DNA of 64,000 bases from positions 110,472,506 to 110,536,505 of the forward strand of contig NC_067472.1 in NCBI RefSeq assembly GCF_947179515.1, read 5' to 3'. Origin of the DNA: Apodemus sylvaticus (taxonomy: Eukaryota; Chordata; Mammalia; Rodentia; Muridae). The notes under the pieces were generated by a model, which saw nothing but the letters and a program-made list of their open reading frames with translations, was not told the DNA's origin and made no database searches. The translations under genes and the position numbers were made by a program. Shown here piece after piece: positions 35,811 through 45,722 of the stretch; position 1 is the stretch's first letter, and the number at the start of each line of letters is the position of its first letter.

Positions 35811-35938
35811 GTTGGGTATGAAGGTTCACATCTATAATACTACTACTCAGGAGGCTGAAGCAAAACAGTCAACAAAGGTTTGGTACCAGCCTTTGGTACA
35901 AAGCAAGATTCTGTCTCAAACAAACAAATAATAAATAT
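35811..35938 (+). mobile_element. Old B1F/PB1-like SINE
   Basis: 'gttgggtatgaaggttcaca', 'ctactcaggaggctgaagca', 'aagcaagattctgtctcaaa' and an 'acaaacaaataataaa' tail correspond to a 7SL-derived monomer. Strongly diverged. Confidence 0.68.
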
Positions 35939-35944
35939 AAAACT

Positions 35945-36163
35945 ATGATTATGTTTTTTTCATATTTGTATTTTTTAATTCGATATATTTTTATTTACAT
36001 TTCAAATGATTTCCCCTTTTCTAGACCCCCACTCCCCGAAAGTCCCATCAGCCCCCTTCCCTCTCCCTGTTTTCCTACCCAACCCTTCCCACTTCCCTGT
36101 TCTGGTTTTGCCCTATACTGCTTCACTGAGTCTTTCCAGAACAAGGGGCCACTTAATGATTAT
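35945..36163 (-). mobile_element. L1-C: LINE-1 3' UTR fragment
   Basis: About 200 bp of L1 3' UTR on the minus strand ('catttcaaatgatttcccct', 'cactccccgaaagtcccatc', 'gagtctttccagaacaaggg'). It is flanked by 'atgattat' at 35945-35952 and 36156-36163, an 8-bp or longer target duplication. Truncated within the 3' UTR. Confidence 0.9.
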
Positions 36164-36591
36164 TTTTTCTTCTTTCATTTCTCTCATTCATTTTTTGTTT
36201 ATCTCATTCTTTCCTACTTATTTCTCCTTCTTCTTCTTGATGAAATACAGTTTCATCCTGTTAACAGGAAAGTCCCTATCTTCTTCTCTCTGTCCTATAT
36301 AACCCACGTCTTAGGGGTATCTGGTCCTATTTGGGCTTCGATTTGTACTTCAGCCATTCTCCTGTTCTGTGTGATATATTAATTATCAAACACATGTGCT
36401 ATTTAAGTATAAATTAATTTAAATTAAGAAAAATAAAAATTTCTTTCTCCAATTTTCCCTATAAATCTTACATGAACTAAACTCCATGCCTGTCTAGTGG
36501 CCCCAATCCTGGCCAGTACTGAGTAGAACATTTCCTGATTGTAGGAAGTTCTGTGGGACAATGTGCAGACTTTACACTGATCATCATAGCC
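36164..36591. other. Unique DNA
   Basis: No gene or clear repeat. Confidence 0.45.
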
Positions 36592-36820
36592 TTATCACTG
36601 TTTCTAGAATGCTCATTTTTTGGTTTTTTTTTTTGGATTTGATTTTTCTTTTTTCTTTTTTTCTTTTTTCGAGACAGGGTTTCTCTGTATGGCCATGGCT
36701 GTCCTGGAACTCACTCTGTAGACCAGGCTGGCCTCGAAATCATAAATCCACCTGTCTCTGCCTCCCAGAGTGCTGGGATTACAGGCAGGCGCCACCACCA
36801 CCCGGCTTTATCACTGTTTC
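36592..36820 (-). mobile_element. B1 SINE with perfect 13-bp target duplication
   Basis: B1 core at about 36671-36807 (minus). The A-tail region has grown into (TTTTTTC)n-like units. 'ttatcactgtttc' occurs at 36592-36604 and 36808-36820. About 12 bp of non-tail sequence ('tagaatgctcat') sits between the duplication and the tail, consistent with pol III read-through before termination. Confidence 0.95.
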
Positions 36821-36959
36821 AAATCTCAGTTGCAAGAGCTGCTGCCATGGGCTATATTATAGCTAACCTAGCCAAGCCTGACAGAAAGATTAGCCTATCA
36901 TCCTTGGCTCAAGGTCCTGGCTCAAGAGAAAGTTTCCTTGTTTTTTTTTTTCTGTTTGT

Positions 36960-37033
36960 TAAGCTAAGCTAAGCTAAGCTAAACAAAACAAAACAAAACA
37001 AAACAAAACAAAGCCAACCGACCAACCAACCAA
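36960..37033. repeat. Back-to-back short tandem arrays
   Basis: Four AAGCT/GCTAA units are followed directly by six or so ACAAA units, then CAAC/GACC-type tetramers. Confidence 0.93.
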
Positions 37034-38275
37034 GCAAAATATGTGCCTGGTTTCTTGCTACTGCGGTCATCCATGGGTCTGTCCCTAAGCAGGAAAGACC
37101 AGGAGCCTTGACAATCATACAGTTACCTTTTCCCCTTACCTCTGATTCTATTTAAGTGAGCTCAGACAACTCTTCCTATTTAGACCATTTGAAGTTTAAT
37201 TTCTGTACTGTAAGCTAAAATATAGAGAAATAACTGGAGTCTCAATATCTACAAAGCAGAGCAGTAGGCATAGGGTAAGGCAGAAGTATCTAATTACTGC
37301 TTCAGAGTATCATTGACTTACAAATCTAAGATAACTCAAGTATAAAAATACCATAGGCAAGAAGCACTTGAATACTACTAGATGGGTGTGTCCTGCAGGT
37401 GTCCAGAGAGAAGAATGTCTTCTGGGTATAAAAGAAAAATTTAAGACAGTTTCTTAGAGGAGGTAATGACAACTCAATGTGAAAGAATAGCTAGATAAGG
37501 AAGGAGAAGAGGATGAGGGAGACCATGCCATGTGGATATTGACGTCAGAGAAGGTGAAGAGGCAGCCTAGGCTGAAGCCTTCCCAAGAAAATGGCAAAAA
37601 TCTGGCTACTGTGTCTCTTTTGAATTTATTCCTCTAGAAAAAATATAGAGCCAGGTTATATTGGACATCAGTACATGAATCTCCTTGGAAAAGCCCTCTT
37701 TACATTTGTTTATCATTTTACAGTCTTTGGAACACTTTACCAAGAATATCTTGTTTGTTTTTATTGCTCGAAATAATACATCAGTGCAGACAAATTAGGC
37801 CTTGGTGGACAATGAGGCCAAGGTCACAAACTACAAAATATTAGACCAAACCCTGAACCCACATACCTGGTGCTTGATGTTGCAGACTTACGACTGTACA
37901 GTGTCCTGGGAGTGATTATGCTTTCCCATTAATCAAGGATGATGCCCGTAGGTTTAGCCATAGTTCTACAAAAGTATCCTGGGATAAATAACAAATTATA
38001 TGTTGGCTCTATTATCCCGGCAGACATGAGTTTTATGACATCATCCTTGCTTTTAGGAAAGGCAACAGAGAGGCCAAATGAGGCCATGGCTCCAGATAGC
38101 AATGCCTAGCTACTCTGTAGGAATTCACAGGCCAGAGAAACATTTTCCACCCAGTTATGGAAATGTTTTTATTGTTATGGCTTGTTGTTTACTTCAGTAG
38201 ATAGTAAGGGATTTTAAAAGGTGGATTAATCTCATTATCAACTTATTTCAATTAATTCAGCTCTCTCTCTCCTTC

Positions 38276-38279
<4 letters not shown>
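37034..38279. other. Unique DNA with a possible MIR
   Basis: No gene. At about 37770-37895, 'gaggccaaggtcacaaacta' and 'accctgaacccacatacctg' resemble a minus-strand MIR. Confidence 0.42.

Positions 38280-38359
<80 letters not shown>
38280..38359. repeat. Compound (GT)n(GA)n microsatellite
   Basis: A GT run to about 38317 passes directly into a GA run to 38359. Confidence 0.97.
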
Positions 38360-38361
<2 letters not shown>

Positions 38362-38429
38362 GTAAAAGAATCAAAGAGAGAAAAGAGACATCTTTCTAGC
38401 AAGTACAACTAAGCACTCTTCTTTTGTAC

Positions 38430-38788
38430 TTGTCTTGTGGTTACAGTTTGAGATCTTCCTCCAAGATCATGTGTTAGAGCACTTACTCCCAAGTGCTAGT
38501 AATCTTGGAACCTTTATGAGCTAGAACCTTGAATGAAACCCTGGTGAAATAAGTATGTTATTAGATATGAGCCTTGAGGTTTCATAGCCTGGTCCCTCAC
38601 TTCCTGTTCACTTCCTACTTCCTGCCTATGAGTATAACAGGATGAGCTGTCTCATGCTTGTAGGCATGCTTCCCTGCCATGGTTGATAGCATCTTTTAGA
38701 AAACTGTAAGTTAAAATGAACCCTTGCTTCCTTAAGTTGTTTCTTGTTAGTTACTCAGTAACAATAACAGTAAAACTAATGAATACAT
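38430..38788 (+). repeat. LTR-like murine repeat, diverged
   Basis: 'cttggaacctttatgagcta', 'gaaaactgtaagttaaaatg', 'aacccttgcttccttaagtt' and the end 'gtaaaactaatgaatac' recall the 3' half of a common rodent LTR. No ERV coding sequence. The family is not assigned. Confidence 0.45.
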
Positions 38789-40837
38789 TTTTGCAAATTT
38801 AGATTCTATAAATATACAAAGGAACAAACTAAAATGCAATTGGTGTAAAATTACTTACAGTAAGTTATCCTGCTCATAAGGCTCAGCCATTGTAACATAA
38901 GTAACCAGGAATCAGTAAGTCTAGCACCTTATACTCACAAACACCTGCAACTGGTACCTGTCATATCTGAAAAGCATCATACTAGGAGGTACACATGGCA
39001 CCCTAGATGTTTTTTATTCTTCCAACCTTTAACTATAAACTTGTGGCATGGTTTTCTCTGTTCCAGAGGCTTGTGTCTATTCTATATTATCATTATCATA
39101 TATGTGTATATATATTTATATACATATATGATTATTTTATCTGATTTCAGGGCTTAATGAACATCATGAAATTAGACTTTCAGATAAGGATACACTGTCT
39201 ATCACTGTTTATATACCTGTGTTGAAAAATAAGTCATTATTAATATAATGTCCATAGCTAGTCAATTCCACTAGAGTTTGAGAAGCCAGATGGGAAACAA
39301 ATACTTGAAAACAAGGCAAGTATTTGGTAGACTCTGCTCCCGATTTTCTAGTCAAATTGTGTGTAAGGGTCAGAGTAACACACACAGGAAAACAATGTAT
39401 ATTGGAAGCCTGCACGATACAGCCATTTCTTATATGAAGAAGCTGGACTGAGTCCTTCTTTGGAACAAGAATAGATGAGCACAGAGGTTCCAAGGAGGAA
39501 AGATTGTGGTGGATATGTGGCTGGTGCTAGCAAATTAGGACAGAGAATGAATATCTAAATGAAGCAGTCAAATTCATTAGCAAAGACCATTTGGTTTGAA
39601 ATTTCTCAACACATCCTCTCTTGTTTCATTATAAGGTAATAGAACACAGAATAATACAGTGTAGGAAACAGCCAAGTTATCTAAATGTTAATGACAATAA
39701 TTACTGGCCTGGAGAAAATCTTTGAGTTCAACTGAAATATTTTATAAGCATCACTGAGAGGATTTGTGTGGGGTTAGCAGTTCTCCCAGCAATGAGGGGC
39801 CGTTATCAGAACCAGCAACATCCCTAAAATGAAAGAGGACTAGTTCAAACTGACAGAAAAGTCAAGAGCATAAGGCAGCATAAAGAGACTAGTCAGGCAG
39901 AGAAGAAAGGTTATGCTATGAATGTCACAGAGGCAAAGACTGGCTGACATGAGACTGGGTAAGCGATGGGTATGGTGACAAGCAGCACACGCCTTAACTT
40001 TCATGGCTCATTTCTCTTTTCTCGCGTAAAGCTCCATCATATGATCCATAGTAAACTTATTTGGAATGTTTGGATTGAAAGTAAAAATGTGAGTGTGCAG
40101 AGAAAAGACGCCTATGGGATCTTGGAGAGGAAGTCAATTGTTTTCTAGCAACCCCAAGACCAAGGAGGTACCCTGTGATAGATGGAGAGAAATGGTTCTT
40201 TAGGAATTTCCCAACAAGAAAGCCTTGAGCTGTGTTGTGCAGGTTCCTAATATCAGCAAGTCTAGGACCTTTACTGTTTCAAGGTATGCTCTCATGTCCT
40301 TTACCAGCATCCATTGAATCACAAACTAGAAACATGGGGTCAGATCTTTGTGCTTAATAAATGGGGAAAGGGGGATTTTTGAATTTGACTGTTTCTCCAA
40401 AGCTCCTAGAAGGCTCAAAGTATAGTGTCAGAACCTGAGGGCCAGAAAAATAAAAAAAGAAGATATATCTTTTTATGAAATAGATCTTGTTCCCACAGAT
40501 GATACAGGAAGTAAGTTGGGTATATAAGGAAAGATAGGGAAACACTGATAACACAGGGATTAGATAGAAGACACTGTGCATGCTCTAGACAAGCTACTCT
40601 GGAAAGTGGATGCCTCAGTTCTCTACAATGAACTGGCAACTGATTTGACACAGGATAAGCCCTGTAGTTACAAAGGGTAGAAGTCACTATTACAGATTAC
40701 TCATCAGTATTCATTTGCTTCAAGGTGAAGGCAAATGGTGTGGTCTCTCATCTACAAAGACTTGCCAATGCAAAGGTATGTCTGACATCACAGCTTTGGG
40801 AGTTGTCTGTCTCACAGTAGCTATACAATCAATATAT
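38789..40837. other. Unique DNA
   Basis: No gene. A TA-rich near-palindrome lies at about 39096-39134. Open frames at 39209-39533, 39966-40148 and 40354-40687 have no family resemblance. Confidence 0.5.
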
Positions 40838-41034
40838 CAGAGGTAACAATCCTTTGTGTGTGTGTGTGTATGGGGGGGTTTCAAGACAAGGCTTCTCTGT
40901 GTAGCCCTGGCTGTCCTGGAACTTACTCTGTAGACCAGGCTAGCCTCGAACTCAGAAATCTGTCTGCCTCTGCCTCCCAAGTCCTGGGATTAAAGGTGTG
41001 TGCCACCACTGCCTGGCTCAGAGGTAACAATCCT
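40838..41034 (-). mobile_element. B1 SINE with perfect 16-bp target duplication
   Basis: The core runs from 'caagacaaggcttctctgtg' to 'gccaccactgcctggct'. The flanks 'cagaggtaacaatcct' at 40838-40853 and 41019-41034 are identical. The tail has become (TG)n plus a G run. Confidence 0.97.
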
Positions 41035-42009
41035 ATTTTTTCTTCTTATCAGATAGCAATGGATCTCACAGGAGAAGAATATATTCCATTTCTCAGTCTT
41101 ACTCTCTGAGGCAGAATTTAAGACATTGGCTTACTTTAGGAAATAAGTTATAGCACATCTTTTCTGAGGCTTTGCATTTGTGGTAGTGTGGGTTGAAGGA
41201 GAATATAGACACTTACACCAACACTCATCTACCTAGCTATCCTATCCTAAGGTGAAATAGTATAATTTTTTAAACTTCTAGACTCCCAGCTCCAAGATAC
41301 AAGCGTTGTAACATGTGGTAGCTCAAAAATCTTGGTGGAATATATTTGGAAAATCTATGAAGGCAAGAAACAACCAGTATTTTGTTGTTCATTTAACAAT
41401 TATTTGTATACTAGCCTTCCCTATGCCAGGAACTGGTTAACTGACTACATTCTGACATAGTGAACAAAGTTGCCTTACCCATAGATATTTTATCCTAGCA
41501 ACAAAGGAAACCATATCAATGGTCATATAGTTCATGAAATGACAAGAGAAAAAGGAACTGTGCAGAAAACAAATAGAGAATGCAGGATGCAGGATGCAGA
41601 AACAGTTTAGGATTAAGGAAAAGGTAGTGTTTCCTAGGGTGGACCAAGAAGATCATACTAAGAGATTTTCTTAGAAACCTTATAGCAAAGTCAGAGATAG
41701 TGATGCAGAATCATGGAGAATCATGGGGTGAGGGAACTTAGAGCCTTGCAGTAGAGACATATCAATGAGGCCAATGTGGTGGAGTCAGAGTGAATGAGAA
41801 AAGAAGCAGAAGAAGGGGAAGCACATGGATCGTCTTACAAAGTACTCGAAATTTGCACCAAATGAGACAGATGGATGCTGGTGAAATCCATGCAGAGGAG
41901 GCCAGGGTCAGAGTTGCATTCTTAGAGACTGTTCCTCCGTGTTGAGAACACACAGGAGACAGGAATGTGGGAAGTAAAAGGTCAGGATAAGAGGTACTTC
42001 AGGGGGATT

Positions 42010-42964
42010 CAGTATTCAAGACCTCAAACTTTACTACAGAGCAATAGTGATAAAAACTGCATGGTATTGGTACAATGTCAGGCAAGTGGATCAATAGAAC
42101 AGGACTGAAGACCCAGAAATGAACCAACACACCTATGGTCACTTGATCTTCAACAAAGGAGCTGAAAGCATCCAGTGGAACAAAGATAGTCTTTTCAACA
42201 AATGGTGCTGGTTCAATTGGAGGTCGGCATGCAGAAGAATGTGAATCGATCCATTCTTATCTCCTTGTACCAAGTTCAACTCCAAATGGATCAAGGACCT
42301 CCACATAAAACCTGGCACACTGAAACTAATAGAAAAGAAACTGGGGAAGACCCTTAAGGACATGGGCACAGGGGAAAAGTTCCTGAATAGAACACCAATA
42401 GCTTATGCTCTAAGATAAAGAATTGACAAATGGGACCTCATAAAACTACAAAGTTTCTCTAAGGCAAAGGACACTGTCAAAAGGACAAAACGTCAACCAA
42501 CAGATTGGGAAAGGATCTTCACCAACCCTAAATCCAATAGGGGGCTAATATCTAATATATACAAAGAACTCAAGAAGGTAGAACCCAGAGAACCAAATAA
42601 CCCCATTAAAAAGTGGGGTATGGAGCTAAACAAAGAATTTTCACATGAAGAACTTTGGAGGGCTGAGAAACACCTTAAGAAATGTTCAACATCATTAATC
42701 ATTAGGGAAATGCAAATCAAAACAACCCTGAGATTTCCCCTCACACCAGTCAGAATGGCTAAGGTCAAAAACTCAGGAGACAGTGGGAATGGATACAAAA
42801 AAATGTGGTATATTTACACAATGGAGTACTATTCAGCCATTAGAAACAATGGATTCATGAAATTCTTAGACAAATGGATGAAGCTGGAGAACATCATACT
42901 AAGTGAGGTAACACAGTCTCAAAAGATCAATCATGGTATGCACTCACTGATAAGTGGATATTAG
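42010..42964 (+). pseudogene. L1-D ORF2 C-terminal remnant
   Basis: Codes for the post-RT region of ORF2 with several stops and shifts before 42600. A clean 114-codon frame (42620-42964) then ends at the normal ORF2 stop after HSLISGY. Compared with L1-A and L1-E, the residues between NSGDS and MWYIYTMEYY are reduced to GNGYKK. About 80 codons, including the Cys-rich motif, are removed while the frame is kept. Confidence 0.9.
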
Positions 42965-43224
42965 CTTAGAAACTTTAAATACCCAAGACATAATCCACAT
43001 ATTAAATGATGTCCAAAAAGAATGGAGGAGTGGCCCCTGGTTCTGGAAAGATTCAATGTAACAGTATAGGGGAATACCAGAACAGGGAAGTGGGAAGGGT
43101 AGATGGAGGAACAGGGGGAGAGAAGAAGGCTTATCGGACTTGCGGGGAGTGGGGACCCAGAAAATGGGAAATCATTTGAAATGTAAATTAAAAATATATC
43201 AATAAAGAAAAAATGTAAAAAAAA

Positions 43225-43339
43225 TGGCCAAAGTAATTATCTGTCAATGATTGCACTAAATTGGCTATAAAAATGAATGTTTTTCTAAGAGTAAAGTTTA
43301 TTTTAGATCAAGCTAACTAATAAAAAATAGATTTTTCTT
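43225..43339 (+). other. 3'-transduced segment of L1-D
   Basis: Non-L1 sequence between the L1 A-run and the terminal A-tail, inside the target duplication. An AATAAA at 43319-43324 sits about 15 bp before the terminal A-tail, as expected for a downstream polyadenylation signal used at the source locus. Confidence 0.82.
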
Positions 43340-43475
43340 AAAAAAAGAGGTACTTCTATAAATCAAAGCAGAGCATTACAGTGTCTTGGTTCAGAGAAGA
43401 AAAAGTAATATTGGCAAGATGTGGATATGTATTGTAGATAGAAATGGTAGAATTGATTGACAGGTAGAATGTGGA

Positions 43476-43508
43476 AAATGAGAGAGAGACAGAGACAGAA
43501 AGACACAC

Positions 43509-43568
<60 letters not shown>

Positions 43569-43679
43569 TGAGAGAGAGAGAGAGAGAGAGAGAGGAAGAA
43601 GAAGGAGGAGGAGGGAGGGAGGAAGACGGAGGAAGAGGAAGAGGGAGAGGGAGGGAGAGAGAGAGGGAGGATCGAGAGA
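43476..43679. repeat. Long purine (GA/GGA)n tract
   Basis: About 200 bp of almost pure purine: GA repeats, then GGA/GAA-rich. A few C/T interruptions ('cacacatac') lie near the left end. Open frames on both strands here are artefacts. Confidence 0.96.
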
Positions 43680-43800
43680 TATCCACAATGATTCAGAAAA
43701 TACTGTATGAGTTCCTAGAAAGAGACCTGCATTTTTATAAGGGAATGTAAAATATGGATAGATTTTAGTACACTGAGAATAGAAAGTTTAGTTATTGGAT

Positions 43801-44184
43801 TGCTAACTGAGAAATGGACTATATAGCTGTGAAACAGACAAAACTAAAACCAGTGATGGCAGACATACATTCGCACCGACAAATCTTTTCTGTAGTTGAA
43901 GGATCATCCTTAAGATACAAACTTCAAAAGTAATAGTTTTAAATCATGGCACACAATGAGTCCCTCCAATCATGGGAGGAGCACAGAATTAAGAAAGACA
44001 TGACCCCTAAACCATTCCTACTTTGATGTCAACATGGTGCTGACCTAGTGAAGAGCAAAGCAGAGTCTATATTCATCTGGAATGTGCATGAAGGAAATCT
44101 CTAGTAGTCAGTATCAATTAACGCTACTCAGATCAATTTGGTGGTAGTGCATTCTTTGCTACCTGTGTCCCTCAATTAAATGCA
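43801..44184. other. Unique DNA
   Basis: No gene or clear repeat. Confidence 0.45.
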
Positions 44185-44600
44185 TACATGCACAGGTTTT
44201 ATATAGTTATATACCTTAAACAGCTCAATCGCTGGGCCAATTCCTAACTCCATGTGGCTGATCAACCTCCAATATTCCCAAGTCATTACTTACTAAAATC
44301 TATATTTCATCTTAGCTGCCCTGGACACAATTGGGCAGCCCTCCTGGGACTGCTCTTCCCCAGCTTCTATGCGGCAGATCTGCTCTTTGCCCACACTTTT
44401 TCAAGCATGACATGTTGGTTCTTCTCTCAGCATGGAGATCTTCCTCTTCCTTCCTTGGTCCCTTGCCTATGAATCCTGTCTAGCTGCCTAGTCCTTGGCA
44501 ATTGGCATCTTTACTAATCAGAGCAAACTGAGGGCGTGGCACTACAATTTTGGGGGGACCTAATTAGCATGAGAATACAAGCAGCTACAGAAATCTCCAA
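44185..44600. repeat. Possible rodent LTR-like repeat
   Basis: 'cgctgggccaattcctaact', 'gtggctgatcaacctccaat' and 'gcaattggcatctttactaa' followed by 'tcagagcaaactgagggcgt' recall a common rodent LTR. Family and edges are uncertain. Confidence 0.38.
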
Positions 44601-44929
44601 AAGAGGAGACAGCAATGGTCTGAGTCCAGCACCATTTAATAGTCTAGTGAGATGAGGATGGTAAATTGCCATTAGATTCATCACTACAACTATCTATGCC
44701 ATTAATCATCTCAGTTTTGATGAAGTCAGCATGGATATCTGCTTGAAAATAGTTGAGAAACAATGGGAAGAGGAAAACTTTTGCTCACATTTTAGCCAAC
44801 TCTTCTTCCTTGGAGAATCTGTATGTTTGTGACCATGAATTATATCAATCATGACTTTTATGTTACAAGTAAACTCATCATAGAGTTAGACTCTCATTTC
44901 TAAGATACCATCATTTTCACTTTCATTTA

Positions 44930-45145
44930 CAGGACACAAAACATGACTTTGTGATGAAACAGCATGGCCATAAGCAACTCGAGAAGAAAAGGGTTTACTC
45001 CGTTTGCATAACCTGAATCATTCTCCATTGAGGGAGGCCAAGGCAGGAACCCAAGTAGACAGGAAACTGGAGGCAGGAGCTCATGAAGAGGCCATGAAGC
45101 AGTGCCTTTTATGGGCTTGCTTCTCATGGCCTTTTCAGCTTGCTT
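44930..45145. repeat. Rodent interspersed repeat fragment (LTR-like)
   Basis: 'gaaacagcatggccataagc', 'gaaaagggtttactccgttt', 'gcaggaacccaagtagacag' and 'ctggaggcaggagctcatga' are landmarks of a frequent rodent repeat. I do not name the family. Positions 44601-44929 upstream show nothing recognisable. Confidence 0.5.
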
Positions 45146-45420
45146 CCTAATTTTAAAAAAAATGTTGAAAATAGATTCATCTTTCACAAAATACATCCCA
45201 ACCACAGTTTCTCCTCCTACCAGACCTCACAGCTTCACACTACCCTATTTCTTTTGTGGATCTATGAACCCCTACTACCTCTTCAGAAAAGAACAGGAAT
45301 CCACAACATGACAGCCAAACAGGACAAAACAAGATATAATAAGACAAGGCCAAAAGCCCTTGCTTCTGTTCAGTACCCAGTAATGGTACCCCACTGGCGC
45401 CTCTTACAACAATCAGCAAT
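45146..45420 (-). mobile_element. Old LINE-1 (Lx-like) 3' fragment
   Basis: 'tttaaaaaaaatgttgaaaa', 'tagattcatctttcacaaaa' and 'tcctaccagacctcacagct' followed by 'cttcagaaaagaacaggaat' match the antisense 3' end of old rodent L1s. Confidence 0.58.
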
Positions 45421-45569
45421 TAAGAAAATACGTTACAAGGTTTCCTCCTGCAGGAGCTTATGGAGATATTGTTTCAAATTTGTGTTGACATTGAACTAGC
45501 CATCAGACAATTCAAGTATATAGTCAGTATATTTCATGTTCTAATTAATCATTGATTTCACCCCATTAT

Positions 45570-45570
<1 letters not shown>

Positions 45571-45607
<37 letters not shown>

Positions 45608-45622
45608 ACACACACACACACA
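45571..45622. repeat. (CA)n microsatellite
   Basis: A CA run with one 'ta' interruption. Confidence 0.97.
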
Positions 45623-45635
45623 TAATCCCATAAGA

Positions 45636-45722
45636 AATCTTCATGTAAATCCTCATTTTATAGATGAGGAAACTTAGATACTGAGGGACTAAGCAATTTG
45701 CCTGAGGCCATAAAATTGACAT
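45636..45722 (-). mobile_element. MIR SINE fragment
   Basis: 'tcattttatagatgaggaaa' and 'cttagatactgagggactaa' followed by 'gcaatttgcctgaggccata' is the reverse complement of the MIR core. Confidence 0.7.

Larger units (their letters stand above)
41989..43356 (+). mobile_element. L1-D: 5'-truncated LINE-1 with 3' transduction
   Basis: A plus-strand L1 beginning within ORF2 at 42001. It has a perfect 12-bp target duplication 'aagaggtacttc' at 41989-42000 and 43345-43356. The L1 3' UTR ends with 'aaatgtaaattaaaaatata', then 'aataaagaaaaaatgt' and an A-run by 43224. Another 115 bp of non-L1 sequence and a second A-tail (43340-43346) precede the duplication. ORF2 is interrupted by stops, and about 80 codons have been deleted. 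Confidence 0.96.
41390..43800 (-). mobile_element. LINE-2 (L2), interrupted by L1-D
   Basis: Plus-strand text 'ttaacaattatttgtatact', 'ccctatgccaggaactggtt' and 'ctgacatagtgaacaaagtt' is the reverse complement of the L2 3' end. The similarity continues through 41970 ('ggccaatgtggtggagtcag') and resumes beyond the L1 at 43357 ('attacagtgtcttggttcag', 'attgacaggtagaatgtgg'). The right edge is unclear because a long purine tract lies inside. Confidence 0.6.
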
